From Paenibacillus polymyxa M1 (GTDB lineage Bacteria; Bacillota; Bacilli; Paenibacillales; Paenibacillaceae), in the NCBI RefSeq assembly GCF_000237325.1, contig NC_017542.1, forward strand, positions 5,388,501 to 5,452,500: a DNA stretch of 64,000 bases. Reading direction: 5' to 3'. Shown here one piece after another: positions 9,197 through 17,620 of the stretch. The translations under genes were made by a program, and so were the position numbers. How positions within the stretch are numbered: the first letter of the stretch is position 1; every line of letters begins with the position of its first letter. Below the pieces are notes generated by a model. That model made no database searches. It was not told the origin of the DNA and worked only from the letters and a program-made list of their open reading frames with translations.

Positions 9197-9688
9197 TTAG
9201 ATTTCCTTGCTCATCTGGATATCCGTAACCCGATAACCAGACTTGCGATATACATGTAAAGCCCGCTCATTATGCCCAAATACATGCAGACCGATGCGAA
9301 CCGCACCCAGCCTCCGAGCTTCTTGTTCCAACGCCTGCATCGTCAACGTACCCAGGCCTTGCCCCTGATATGAATCGTAAACGAGAATATCCAGCAAAAA
9401 AGCTTCTTTGCCTTGCGCACTTTCTGTAATGTTGAACCAGATATATCCCGCTTCCTTCGCACCCTGACCCGTACTATTTGAGTACTCAAGCATATACAGG
9501 TGAGCATGAGGTGTACCCAGTCTTTGCGGCAAGTATGTTGCGAAACTTTCCTTTGCCCGTTCCGGTGCTTCTTCCACCGTCCACGTGCCTGCCTGGATTT
9601 TTTCCTCCGCATAATCTGCGAGCGAGCGCTGCTCAAAGCGTTCATATTGCTCGGCGTTCATCGGAACCAACTTGATGAATCCACTCAT
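9197..9688 (-). CDS. GNAT family N-acetyltransferase
   Basis: A 163-residue GNAT protein. The acetyl-CoA binding motif QGQGLGTLTMQALEQEA is near residues 108-124, and the C-terminal beta-strand region IGLHVFGHNERALHVYRKSGY is typical. The substrate cannot be read from the sequence. Its ATG (9688) overlaps the stop of the IDI-2 gene (9685) by 4 nt, so the two are translationally coupled. Confidence 0.82.
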   Translation of the reverse strand: MSGFIKLVPMNAEQYERFEQRSLADYAEEKIQAGTWTVEEAPERAKESFATYLPQRLGTPHAHLYMLEYSNSTGQGAKEAGYIWFNITESAQGKEAFLLDILVYDSYQGQGLGTLTMQALEQEARRLGAVRIGLHVFGHNERALHVYRKSGYRVTDIQMSKEI

Positions 9689-10785
9689 CCGTTCACCTTC
9701 CTTCTTAGTCTGGTCGTATCTTTAAGACCTTCAATCTCTGCTACTCCGATGCCAAACATGACTGTGCGCAATTCCAGCTCTACTTGCTCCAATCGCGCTT
9801 CCAACGCCTCGCTGGAGGTAACCGCCGAGCCAAGCAAAGAGCGACCGAAGCCTGCCATGTCGGCGCCCAAAGCAAGTGCCTTCGCAGCATCGACACCATT
9901 TTTTAGTCCACCGCTGCCAATCAGAGTGCCATTAGGCTGGGCTGCTCTAACCTCCACGATACAATCAGCGGTCGAATTGCCCCAATCCGCAAATGCCTCT
10001 GCCGCTGCACGGCGTACAGGATCAGGATTACGAAATTTCTCCACCTGGCTCCAACTTGTCCCGCCCGCACCAGCCACATCAATAAAAGCGGCGCCTGCAT
10101 CGTACAATCTCGATGCCGTCTCACCATCTATGCCCCAGCCTACTTCCTTCACGCCTACTGGCACCGAAAGACGATGACACAACTCTTCGATGCGCTCAAG
10201 TAGCCCGCTGAAATCCAAATTCCCTTCAGGTTGGAATATCTCCTGCAATCCGTTCAAATGCAGCACCAACATATCCGCTCCGGCAATTTCCACTGCACGT
10301 TGGCAATCATCCACGCCAAATCCGTAGTTCAGCTGCACTGCACCCAGATTAGCAAGGATCGGGATGCTGGGTGCCAGACGGCGAACCGCAAAAGTTGAGG
10401 CCAATTCTTCTTTTTCCACCGCAGCTCGTACCGAGCCGACACCCAGCGCCCAGCCACGTCTCTCTGCTGTCTCTGCTAATCGCTCATTAATCGCTCCTGT
10501 CTCGGCGCTGCCGCCTGTCATCGAACTGATGAGCAGCGGTGTCCGTACAGTACGTCCCATAAATTTGGTATCCAGACGCACCTCGTCAAAGTGTAGCTCC
10601 GGCAATGCGCAATGCTTAAAGCTATATCGCTCCAGCCCACTGGTGATACCATGTCCGGCCACATCTTCTTGCAGACAAAGGCGGACATGCTCAATCTTCC
10701 GTTCACCTGTCTGTGCGGCAGGTAACAAAGAGCCGGATCTGTTCGAGCCGTCAGGTGATCCTTTTTTATTTTCTGTATTACTCAT
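9685..10785 (-). CDS. fni: Type 2 isopentenyl-diphosphate isomerase
   Basis: FMN- and NAD(P)H-dependent enzyme interconverting IPP and DMAPP, unrelated to the type 1 enzyme. A 366-residue TIM barrel with RKIEHVRLCL, SSMTGGSAETG, HLNGLQE, VKEVGWGI, DVAGAGGTSWSQVE and the glycine-rich phosphate site GSGGLKNG. Two usually conserved motifs differ slightly (HLNPLQE is the common form, VKEVGFG likewise). There is an extra polar segment of about 25 residues before the first motif. Start ATG is preceded by GAGGTG at 8 nt. First gene of a pair with the GNAT gene. Confidence 0.9.
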   Translation of the reverse strand: MSNTENKKGSPDGSNRSGSLLPAAQTGERKIEHVRLCLQEDVAGHGITSGLERYSFKHCALPELHFDEVRLDTKFMGRTVRTPLLISSMTGGSAETGAINERLAETAERRGWALGVGSVRAAVEKEELASTFAVRRLAPSIPILANLGAVQLNYGFGVDDCQRAVEIAGADMLVLHLNGLQEIFQPEGNLDFSGLLERIEELCHRLSVPVGVKEVGWGIDGETASRLYDAGAAFIDVAGAGGTSWSQVEKFRNPDPVRRAAAEAFADWGNSTADCIVEVRAAQPNGTLIGSGGLKNGVDAAKALALGADMAGFGRSLLGSAVTSSEALEARLEQVELELRTVMFGIGVAEIEGLKDTTRLRRKVNG

Positions 10786-11092
10786 CTATGTTCCACCTCA
10801 TCCAAAGTCACTCTGTTTACTCCATCAGGTTCGTGAAGCACAAATAAGACCGTTCCCGAACACGGTAACCGATCTATTTATCGTCTCATATATCAAATAT
10901 CTAAGCCCTTAAAGCACTATTTTAAGATATTTTCATTGTATCATGGATGGAAAAATATATACATGACTGTGAACATTTTTTCTTGCCTATGGGATGAAAA
11001 GCAGCACCTGCTTAAGATGCAGCTTTTCTACAAAATGCCCCTGCGAAAGCGGGACCCCAATCATAGCAGGATAAAGGTCATCACAACCTCCT
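10786..11092. other. 307-nt intergenic region
   Basis: Contains the fni 5' region and a hairpin at 10996-11028 (see that entry). No small gene with a ribosome site was found. Confidence 0.5.
10996..11028 (-). terminator. Probable terminator after YdcZ-type gene
   Basis: Stem GAAAAGC/GCTTTTC with a further GCA/TGC pair inside, across one mismatch; a short T run on either strand. It lies 64 nt beyond the stop at 11093. Confidence 0.4.
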
Positions 11093-11584
11093 TTAGCTCT
11101 TCATCGAATCAGGTATAGGTGTAATATTTTCTTGTGGCTCCTTCGTCCGCCCATGTCCAAATTTGAAAACGAGAATACCGCCAATAATGACGATTACACC
11201 GATCAACTTATTGAAGGTAAACGGAATCTTTTCTAATCCCAGCCATCCTAACGAATCCCACAACAGAGCGGTACCTAATTGTGCCGTCAATACGATGGAA
11301 ATCGCATAGGTTGGGCCCAGTCGCTTCATTCCTTGCACCAGACAGAACACAACGCCAACACCAATCATGCCACTGAACCAATACCATAGCTGCATATGAT
11401 GTAAAGCAAATGTATTTTTCCCTTCAAAAATAAGACTCCCGAGCAAGGAAGCCAAGAAGCCCGTTCCCAGTACCAATGTCGTTGTGGCCCATGAACCTGT
11501 CCGCTCATTCACCTTATTGTTGAATATCGTTTGCAGACTGACCAAAGCACCTGCGATAACTGCCAATATGAGCCCTAATAACAT
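11093..11584 (-). CDS. DMT superfamily small membrane protein (YdcZ/DUF606 type), copy B
   Basis: 163 residues with about five hydrophobic helices. The N-terminus GLILAVIAGALVSLQTIFNNKVNERTG and the C-terminal helix pair match the YdcZ (DUF606) family, half-size relatives of EamA carriers whose substrates are mostly unknown. It resembles the copy at 12403-12828, and the two flank a Crp/Fnr regulator; all three are on one strand with gaps of about 57 nt. Half-size members often occur in pairs, so the two may form a heterodimer (inference). Confidence 0.75.
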   Translation of the reverse strand: MLLGLILAVIAGALVSLQTIFNNKVNERTGSWATTTLVLGTGFLASLLGSLIFEGKNTFALHHMQLWYWFSGMIGVGVVFCLVQGMKRLGPTYAISIVLTAQLGTALLWDSLGWLGLEKIPFTFNKLIGVIVIIGGILVFKFGHGRTKEPQENITPIPDSMKS

Positions 11585-11641
11585 GTTTACCTCTCCCTTG
11601 ATAGTCCCTTTATTGTGCTGCTCTACTGCAAAGCACTATGA

Positions 11642-12346
11642 TTACAACGATTCATAAATATTATGGCCTGCCAGTTCACTCAAACCTTTTCTGTCCTTAA
11701 TGACAATATAGCCTTTTGCCCGTTCAACCAATCCCTCTTCAATCATTTTGCGAATGACACGATTAAGGTGTCTGTAACTGGTTCCGATCAAATTCGCCAC
11801 ATCCACCAGACTGGATGCCCGTAGTTCCTCATGAAAGGCAGAATTGGATTCGTCAAAAGAAACCGATAGCAGGTAGCTCGCCAGCCTGACTTCCACCGGA
11901 TACATAAGGTTGAAACTGGAGAAATCAGAGTCCAGACAAAACTTTCGTGTGACAATATCCAATAGAAATTGCAGCAAAGGAGCATAATCTCTGCCGTACT
12001 TATTCATCCATTGGTGATGGACACCAATCACATAGATCGGCGACACTGCCTCTACTGTATTGATGACGTGACTATTACGAATATATTCAACATCTCCTAT
12101 GACCTCGATCGGGGTTTTGAAGCAAAGGATCAGAGTCTTCCCTTCTGTAGAGCTGGTAAAAATTTTGACCTTGCCCTGCACCAGAATATACAGATGTTCA
12201 ATGGCGTCTCCCTGCAAACAGAGTTTTTCCCCTTGCTCCAAACGATACAGCGACAAATAGGGATGTAGTGGCTCGTAGAGTATGGATTCCAACTGATGCA
12301 GATGCAAAAAATACTTTAGCTGCTCTTGATCCTGTATTTCCCTCAT
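11642..12346 (-). CDS. Crp/Fnr family transcription regulator (YeiL-like)
   Basis: 234 residues. The N-terminal cyclic-nucleotide-binding-like beta barrel (about 20-135) includes LEQGEKLCLQGDAIEHLYILVQG, and the C-terminal winged helix (about 150-220) has LVDVANLIGTSYRHLNRVI as recognition helix. There is no N-terminal cysteine cluster of the Fnr type, so it is not an obvious Fe-S sensor. Its position between two YdcZ-type carriers suggests it controls them in response to a small ligand. Confidence 0.82.
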   Translation of the reverse strand: MREIQDQEQLKYFLHLHQLESILYEPLHPYLSLYRLEQGEKLCLQGDAIEHLYILVQGKVKIFTSSTEGKTLILCFKTPIEVIGDVEYIRNSHVINTVEAVSPIYVIGVHHQWMNKYGRDYAPLLQFLLDIVTRKFCLDSDFSSFNLMYPVEVRLASYLLSVSFDESNSAFHEELRASSLVDVANLIGTSYRHLNRVIRKMIEEGLVERAKGYIVIKDRKGLSELAGHNIYESL

Positions 12347-12402
12347 TCCTCAGCTCACCTTCAATTCTACGTTCTAAGCTTTTTCTATAATAATGTTTTA
12401 TT

Positions 12403-12828
12403 TTAGAGCTTTAGAATAATGACACCCGCAATCATCATACCAATACCTATAAATTGTGGCAGCTTCATCTTTTGCTTCACGATGCCAAACCATCCCTTGA
12501 TGTCTACCAGAAATGTTAAGCATAACTGAGCAATCAACAGCGCCGAGATCGTGAACGTGACCCCAATATGTTGAATGGCGGTGACTTCACTAAATATAAT
12601 GATAGCCGCAAAAGCACCACCCCAAAGATACATCGGCTTTACCTGTTTCATTTCAGACACACGGCCATCCTTTGTAAACATCCAAACTAATGCTGCCAAA
12701 ATAAAACCTATTAGCTGAGTAACGGCAGCCGCCTGCCATGTCCCGATATCCTGACTAATCCGTGTATTCGCTACCCCCTGTAGCGTAATACAAGCGCCTC
12801 CCAGAAAAGCAAACAAGATTCCTCTCAT
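12403..12828 (-). CDS. DMT superfamily small membrane protein (YdcZ/DUF606 type), copy A
   Basis: 141 residues, about five helices. It starts MRGILFAFLGGACITLQGVANTRIS, the classic first helix of the family with its small-residue and Gln/Asn pattern. First gene of the three-gene set with the Crp/Fnr regulator and copy B. Two inverted repeats lie directly upstream (see 12874-12908). Confidence 0.75.
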   Translation of the reverse strand: MRGILFAFLGGACITLQGVANTRISQDIGTWQAAAVTQLIGFILAALVWMFTKDGRVSEMKQVKPMYLWGGAFAAIIIFSEVTAIQHIGVTFTISALLIAQLCLTFLVDIKGWFGIVKQKMKLPQFIGIGMMIAGVIILKL

Positions 12829-12873
12829 AAATCGTTATTCTCCCCATGTAAATGACTTTTGTATCTATTTAAG

Positions 12874-12908
12874 TATAGGTCAGCCTGCCTATAAAGGACA
12901 TATGTCCT
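12874..12908. promoter_or_regulatory. Two operator-like inverted repeats before the YdcZ-Crp set
   Basis: A perfect 14-bp palindrome AGGACATATGTCCT (12895-12908) and TATAGG-N8-CCTATA (12874-12893), within 80 nt of the copy A start. The second overlaps a -10-like TATACT on the minus strand (12872-12877). Probably bound by the Crp/Fnr-type regulator encoded next door, though neither is a TGTGA-N6-TCACA box. Confidence 0.5.
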
Positions 12909-13064
12909 CAATTAATTAATAAAACGTTCTCCATTTCATTCTGTTCAGCATTCCGCTTCAATCCTGTGGACTTGCGGTAATAATTAGACAGTATCTATTT
13001 CATAATCTGCATGTTCGGACACGATAAGATGAATGCAGCATTTAATTAAGGAGCTGATCGTCGT

Positions 13065-14561
13065 ATGACTAAACAAAATCCGCTGCATTCTGTGCCGGAA
13101 TATCAAAGAAAAACCGTGCACAAGGGCCGTGCTCTTAAAATCGCTATTCTACTGCTTATCCTCTGGCTGATTGCCGTCATGCTGTATCAGACCCATAAAC
13201 CCTTGCCTCCGTTCGTCTCTTATGAAAGTCAGGAGTATTCAACAAACGAGGTAAACTTTTGGACGGATTTGACCTACCCTACTGGGGATGGAAGCACTGT
13301 ACAACATGAAGGGCAAATTTTGAATCGTATGCTCGGCATCATTGATGAAGCCCAGCAATTTATCGTCATTGACCTGTTTCTGTTCAACGATTATAAGCAC
13401 AAAGGCCAGCACTTCCCCGAAGTTAGCGCACAAATGACTAATCATCTTATCGCCAAAAAGAAAGCTTATCCTGAGATGCCTATCTTTTTCATTACAGATG
13501 AAGTCAATACCAACTATAATTCTGCTCCCAATCCTTTGTTGGAGAATATGAAGCAAGTAGGAATTCAGGTCGTACAGACCGATGTAGACCCGTTGCGGGA
13601 CTCCACGCCTATCTATTCAGCGGTGTGGCGTACCTTTTTCCAGTGGTTCGGGCAGCATGGCACAGGCTGGATTCCCAATCTGATGGCCAGTGACGGACCT
13701 GACGTTACGGCTCGCTCTTATTTAAAGCTGTTAAACGTCAAGGCCAATCACCGAAAATTGGTTGCCAACGAGCAAACTGCTCTCATTTCTACAGGTAATG
13801 TTCACGATGCAAGTGCCTATCATTCCAATGTTGCCCTAGAAGTGAAGGGACCGATCATCGGAGATATTTTACAAACAGAGCAGGCGGTATTGGACTTCTC
13901 GGGCGGAGGGCAACTTCCTGTCTACACACCTCAAGCAGAGCCCCTAGTCCCATCAGGTAAGGACAGCTACCGGATCAAATATCTCACGGAAGGCAAAGTG
14001 TATGCCTCCGTTCTGAATGGCATTAAGCAGACGAAGCAAGGTGACAGCATTCATATGGGCATGTTTTATTTGGCTGATCGCAAAATATTGAATAGCCTGC
14101 TGGATGCCTCGGCACGCGGCGTAAACATCCAATTGCTGCTAGACCCCAATGAAAACGCGTTCGGGCAGGAAAAAATAGGCATCCCTAATCGTCCTGTTGC
14201 CCAAGAGTTGTCCGATAAATCGGATGGAAACATTCAAATTCGTTGGTATCATACTACCCATGAGCAATTCCATACGAAGCTGATTTATATTGCCAAGGCA
14301 CAAGGAGAGCATTTGATTTGGGGTGGCTCTACCAATTTGACTCCCCGTAATTTGGATGATTTAAATCTGGAGAATGAACTGTGGGTGGCCGCTCCGGCGG
14401 ACAGCAAGCTGACCCGACAGGTGGCGGCCTATTTTGATAAGCTGTGGAATAACCGGGGAGCTGAATACAGTCTGGATCTGGCGGCTTACGAGGATCATTC
14501 AACATTTTGGAAAGATATTGTATACCGTCTCCAGGATATTTTGGGCTTTACTACATTTTGA
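13065..14561 (+). CDS. Membrane-anchored phospholipase D-like protein
   Basis: 498 residues; one N-terminal membrane helix (about 24-44), the rest probably outside the cell. Two PLD-type half-motifs are present: NHRKLVANE followed by LISTGN, and FHTKLIYIA followed by WGGSTN. In both, the Asp of HxK(x4)D is replaced (Glu in the first, Ala in the second), although His, Lys and the trailing G/S-x-N remain. PLD-family members cleave or transfer phosphodiesters; whether this one is active is open. It is convergent with the cardiolipin synthase at 14604-16115, which suggests a shared lipid context. Confidence 0.75.
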   Translation: MTKQNPLHSVPEYQRKTVHKGRALKIAILLLILWLIAVMLYQTHKPLPPFVSYESQEYSTNEVNFWTDLTYPTGDGSTVQHEGQILNRMLGIIDEAQQFIVIDLFLFNDYKHKGQHFPEVSAQMTNHLIAKKKAYPEMPIFFITDEVNTNYNSAPNPLLENMKQVGIQVVQTDVDPLRDSTPIYSAVWRTFFQWFGQHGTGWIPNLMASDGPDVTARSYLKLLNVKANHRKLVANEQTALISTGNVHDASAYHSNVALEVKGPIIGDILQTEQAVLDFSGGGQLPVYTPQAEPLVPSGKDSYRIKYLTEGKVYASVLNGIKQTKQGDSIHMGMFYLADRKILNSLLDASARGVNIQLLLDPNENAFGQEKIGIPNRPVAQELSDKSDGNIQIRWYHTTHEQFHTKLIYIAKAQGEHLIWGGSTNLTPRNLDDLNLENELWVAAPADSKLTRQVAAYFDKLWNNRGAEYSLDLAAYEDHSTFWKDIVYRLQDILGFTTF

Positions 14562-14603
14562 CTATAGGATCTGCTACCTTATCCACAGCTCTTCATTTGT
14601 GCA

Positions 14604-16115
14604 TTACAGCAGCGGTGAAAGCAGCCGAGCCAGCGATTCCATTAAACGTTTGAACAGACGTTTTTTCATGAATTCCTCGCGTACGATCAAACTGGCATTC
14701 TGCAAATCTCGCTCATAGTCGGTCACCATCTGCTGCACACTGTGTGTTTGAATCAACAGAGCGTTCACTTCAAAATTCAGATGGAAGCTGCGCATATCCA
14801 TATTGGCTGTCCCAATAGTCGCAACTTCCCCGTCAATAATGAGAAGCTTGGAGTGAAGAAATCCTTTTTCATATTCATATACCTTGACTCCCACCTCCAG
14901 CAACGATTGGAAATACGAGTGGGATGCGAGAAAAGGCAGCCATTTATCCGGTTTCGCGGGAAATAGAATACGCACATCCAACCCGGATAGAGCAGCCATC
15001 CGTAAAGCAGTCAGGATATCTTCATCCGGGATAAAATAAGGAGTGGCAATCCAGACGGATTTTCGAGCGGATGTGATCATGGAGAAGAATAGATTTTTAA
15101 GCACTCTCCGCTCATTGTCTGGTCCGCTGGCAATAATCTGTACGCCGCCATCCGTGATCGGTTCAATATCGGGAGACAGATATTCGCTATCCAGTACCGA
15201 TTCACCCGTCATATGAAGCCAATCCTGTAAAAATATAAGTTGCAACGTCCGCACAGCTTCGCCCTTCACAATCATATGCGTGTCACGCCAAAAGCCGTAG
15301 GCTTTGTTGCGGCTGAGATACTCATCTCCCACATTTAGGCCACCGATTAATCCAATATTACCGTCGATAACTACAATTTTACGGTGATTACGGTAGTTTA
15401 CCCGACTGGAGAAGAACAAAATCCGAGCGCCTCCGTATGCAACAACCTCTACTCCTGCATCTTTCATTTCCTTCAAAAATGCCTTCGATAACTGAATACT
15501 ACCGACTGCATCGTACATAAACCGAACCTTAACACCCGCTTTAGCCTTTTCAATCAAAATTTTCTGAATGCTGGTACCGATATCATCCGAGCGGAAAATG
15601 TAATATTCCATATGGATATGATGCTGCGCCTTGCGCAGTTCTTCGAGCAGCGTGGAGAAGGTTTCATCTCCATTATTCAGAATCTGGGTTTCTGTCGCAA
15701 AATAAATCGGGGAGCGGGCCAATCTCCGGGCCAGGCGCATTAACTGCTGCTGCTCATCTGTAAAGCAGGTCAGATCTCGTTTGACCCGCAAAGCATCCTT
15801 TTCGATACGCTCATACGCCTGTTGGTCACGCAATGCCTTTTTGTCATACTTACGGCGCTTGAATACATTTTGCCCAAATAAAAAATAAAGAGGAAGTCCA
15901 ACGACTGGCAACAACGCCAGCAGCAAAATCCATGACATGGTGGTGGAAGGATTACGATTCTCCGTGAAAATAATCAGACTTATGGAAATAACCGTCAAGG
16001 TAGAGAAAATACTGATGACAGTTCCTTCATTTTTACCGATGTAATTAAACAAGCCAAAATAATAAATAATAAACACCATAGCCGCGATCAATACGGCCAG
16101 TAAGCTTCGCCTCAT
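14604..16115 (-). CDS. cls: Cardiolipin synthase
   Basis: Condenses two phosphatidylglycerols into cardiolipin at the membrane. Two N-terminal helices (about the first 55 residues) precede two complete HKD motifs, NHRKIVVID followed by GGLN, and HSKLLIID followed by GTAN. About 503 residues, slightly longer than the family's usual 480-485. I chose the ATG at 16115 because GTGAGG lies 6 nt upstream; a TTG six codons earlier has no ribosome site. A YxK-type substrate would need experiment, but the architecture is standard. Confidence 0.9.
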   Translation of the reverse strand: MRRSLLAVLIAAMVFIIYYFGLFNYIGKNEGTVISIFSTLTVISISLIIFTENRNPSTTMSWILLLALLPVVGLPLYFLFGQNVFKRRKYDKKALRDQQAYERIEKDALRVKRDLTCFTDEQQQLMRLARRLARSPIYFATETQILNNGDETFSTLLEELRKAQHHIHMEYYIFRSDDIGTSIQKILIEKAKAGVKVRFMYDAVGSIQLSKAFLKEMKDAGVEVVAYGGARILFFSSRVNYRNHRKIVVIDGNIGLIGGLNVGDEYLSRNKAYGFWRDTHMIVKGEAVRTLQLIFLQDWLHMTGESVLDSEYLSPDIEPITDGGVQIIASGPDNERRVLKNLFFSMITSARKSVWIATPYFIPDEDILTALRMAALSGLDVRILFPAKPDKWLPFLASHSYFQSLLEVGVKVYEYEKGFLHSKLLIIDGEVATIGTANMDMRSFHLNFEVNALLIQTHSVQQMVTDYERDLQNASLIVREEFMKKRLFKRLMESLARLLSPLL

Positions 16116-16252
16116 AACTAACCTCACTTCCAATGGACTGCATTTGAACAGGTATTCCTCATTATATTGTACATGAGCCCCTTATTTCTTCCCACTTTTT
16201 TATTTAAATGTTGAATAAAAAAATCCAGAGTACATAATGAAATGTCGATGGG

Positions 16253-16281
16253 TTGACACTTACTTTTTTTCATGTGAAAAT
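16253..16281 (+). promoter_or_regulatory. Promoter of the TetR-SMR operon
   Basis: TTGACA (16253-16258), 17-nt spacer, GAAAAT (16276-16281), with TGT directly before the -10 (extended -10). Drives the gene set starting at 16312. Confidence 0.65.
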
Positions 16282-16284
16282 AAA

Positions 16285-16298
16285 CTAACGAACGTTAG
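16285..16298. promoter_or_regulatory. TetR-type operator
   Basis: Perfect palindrome CTAACGAACGTTAG, over the expected transcription start of the TetR-SMR operon. The likely target of the regulator encoded 14 nt downstream. Confidence 0.65.
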
Positions 16299-16311
16299 GT
16301 AGGTGATGATA

Positions 16312-16905
16312 ATGGGAATGGAAGAGATTCGAAAGGCCGCTCTTTTCCAATTTGCCGCCAATGGGTATGAGGGAGCATCCTTGAGCAGTATTGCCGCCGA
16401 GGTTGGAATCCGAAAACCGTCTATATATGCGCATTTTCAGGGTAAGGAGGATTTGTTTTTGCAGGTGGCAAGTTACGCGTTTCAAGAGCAGAATTTACGT
16501 ATTTTTGAATACTTTACGGAACGCAAAGAACAGTCGCTGGAGCATACACTGCATAATTTCTTGTTCTGGATGGAACAGGAATATGAGGGCAACAACTCAG
16601 CCAAGTTTATGCTTCGTTTTTCCTTTTTTCCACCTGTATCTTTATATAACGAGGTACTGAATATTGTGAATCCTTTCCTGGAACAAATGGAGCGAAAATT
16701 AACTCGTCGCCTCCGAAATGTACGGGATCGGGAACCCTTTGGACATATGAAGCCAGCGGATGTGGCTTTAGCCTACATGACGCTGGTGGATGGAATCATG
16801 GTAGAGCTGCTGTACAGCGGAAGCACCAACTACCACCGAAGGCTAAACGCTGCATGGCCTATTTTTTGGCGTGGAATTACGTTAACTTCACCTCGTGAAA
16901 GGTGA
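16312..16905 (+). CDS. TetR family repressor of the SMR pair
   Basis: About 197 residues. The N-terminal helix-turn-helix contains GASLSSIAAEVGIRKPSIYAHF, and the remaining helical part is the ligand/dimer domain. Gene order TetR-SMR-SMR is that of B. subtilis yvdT-yvdS-yvdR. The ATG at 16312 has AGGTG about 7 nt upstream; an ATG at 16318 and a GTG at 16303 are alternatives. A perfect operator-like palindrome overlaps its promoter. Its stop codon lies inside a long hairpin (16876-16917). Confidence 0.82.
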   Translation: MGMEEIRKAALFQFAANGYEGASLSSIAAEVGIRKPSIYAHFQGKEDLFLQVASYAFQEQNLRIFEYFTERKEQSLEHTLHNFLFWMEQEYEGNNSAKFMLRFSFFPPVSLYNEVLNIVNPFLEQMERKLTRRLRNVRDREPFGHMKPADVALAYMTLVDGIMVELLYSGSTNYHRRLNAAWPIFWRGITLTSPRER

Positions 16906-16917
16906 AGTTAATGTAAT
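16876..16917 (+). promoter_or_regulatory. Long inverted repeat spanning the TetR stop codon
   Basis: TTAACTTCACCT and AGGTGAAGTTAA form a perfect 12-bp stem with a six-base loop, and ATTAC/GTAAT extends it after one mismatch. No T run follows, so it is not a standard terminator. It ends 35 nt before the first SMR start and could be an mRNA processing or stability element, or a second operator. Confidence 0.5.
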
Positions 16918-16951
16918 TGTAAAATTATACTAAATTGAGGAGAAATTCATC

Positions 16952-17293
16952 ATGAATCGCAGTTGGATTTACGTTTTTGTTGGAGGCCTGATTGAGGTCG
17001 TATGGGTATCAGGCTTGAAGCATGCAGATTCTGTACTCACCTGGGCTGTAACTGTGCTGGCTGTGGTGGCCAGCTTTTATTTAATCATGAAGGCTGCAAA
17101 GCGTCTGCCTGTAGGCACGGTGTATGCTGTATTTACCGGATTGGGCACAGGGGGAACCGTCGTAGGCGAAATGCTGCTTTTCGGGGAACCGTTTCAATGG
17201 TCAAAAACGCTGTTAATCGCCCTTTTGCTAGCAGGTGTGATCGGCTTGAAGTTAGTTACCGATCGTGACGCTCAGGAAGGGAGTAGTGCATAA
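16952..17293 (+). CDS. Small multidrug resistance (SMR) protein, subunit 1
   Basis: 113 residues, four membrane helices, the EmrE-family essential Glu at residue 15 in [15 protein letters not shown], and the [16 protein letters not shown] helix. SMR proteins exchange protons for cationic drugs or guanidinium. Its TAA overlaps the next ATG by one base (TAATG), so the two chains are made together and probably form a heterodimer like YvdSR or YkkCD. Drug and guanidinium specificity cannot be decided here; no guanidine riboswitch was seen. Confidence 0.88.
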   Translation: MNRSWIYVFVGGLIEVVWVSGLKHADSVLTWAVTVLAVVASFYLIMKAAKRLPVGTVYAVFTGLGTGGTVVGEMLLFGEPFQWSKTLLIALLLAGVIGLKLVTDRDAQEGSSA

Positions 17294-17607
17294 TGGCTTG
17301 GATTGCATTGGTTATCGCGGGATGCTCGGAAGTGCTTGGAGTCATCGGCATGAAGGGAGTTACGGTCGGTAAAGGGTGGAAGGCTTTAGCACTTATGATC
17401 TTATCCTTTATTCTTAGCTTCTCTCTGCTCAGCTACGCCATGAATAGTTTGCCTATGGGAACTTCCTATGCTGTATGGACAGGCATTGGGACCGTCGGCA
17501 GTACGATTACAGGCATGTTCTTGTATGGCGAGCAAAAAAGCGTACTGCGTGTTTTGTTCATCGCCATGATTCTTGCCGCAGCATTGGGCTTAAAGCTGAT
17601 TTCTTAA
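17293..17607 (+). CDS. Small multidrug resistance (SMR) protein, subunit 2
   Basis: 104 residues, four helices, essential Glu at residue 13 in AGCSEVLGVIGMK, and MGTSYAVWTGIGTVGS in the third helix. Partner of the preceding SMR protein, with which it overlaps by one base. The predicted short loops and fewer charges than subunit 1 fit the opposite-topology pairs of this family (inference). Confidence 0.88.
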   Translation: MAWIALVIAGCSEVLGVIGMKGVTVGKGWKALALMILSFILSFSLLSYAMNSLPMGTSYAVWTGIGTVGSTITGMFLYGEQKSVLRVLFIAMILAAALGLKLIS

Positions 17608-17620
17608 GGAGTGATGCCTT

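Noticed and set aside
16134..16302. Guanidine (ykkC) riboswitch before the SMR genes
   Set aside because: No ykkC core seen; a TetR operator and standard promoter explain the control.
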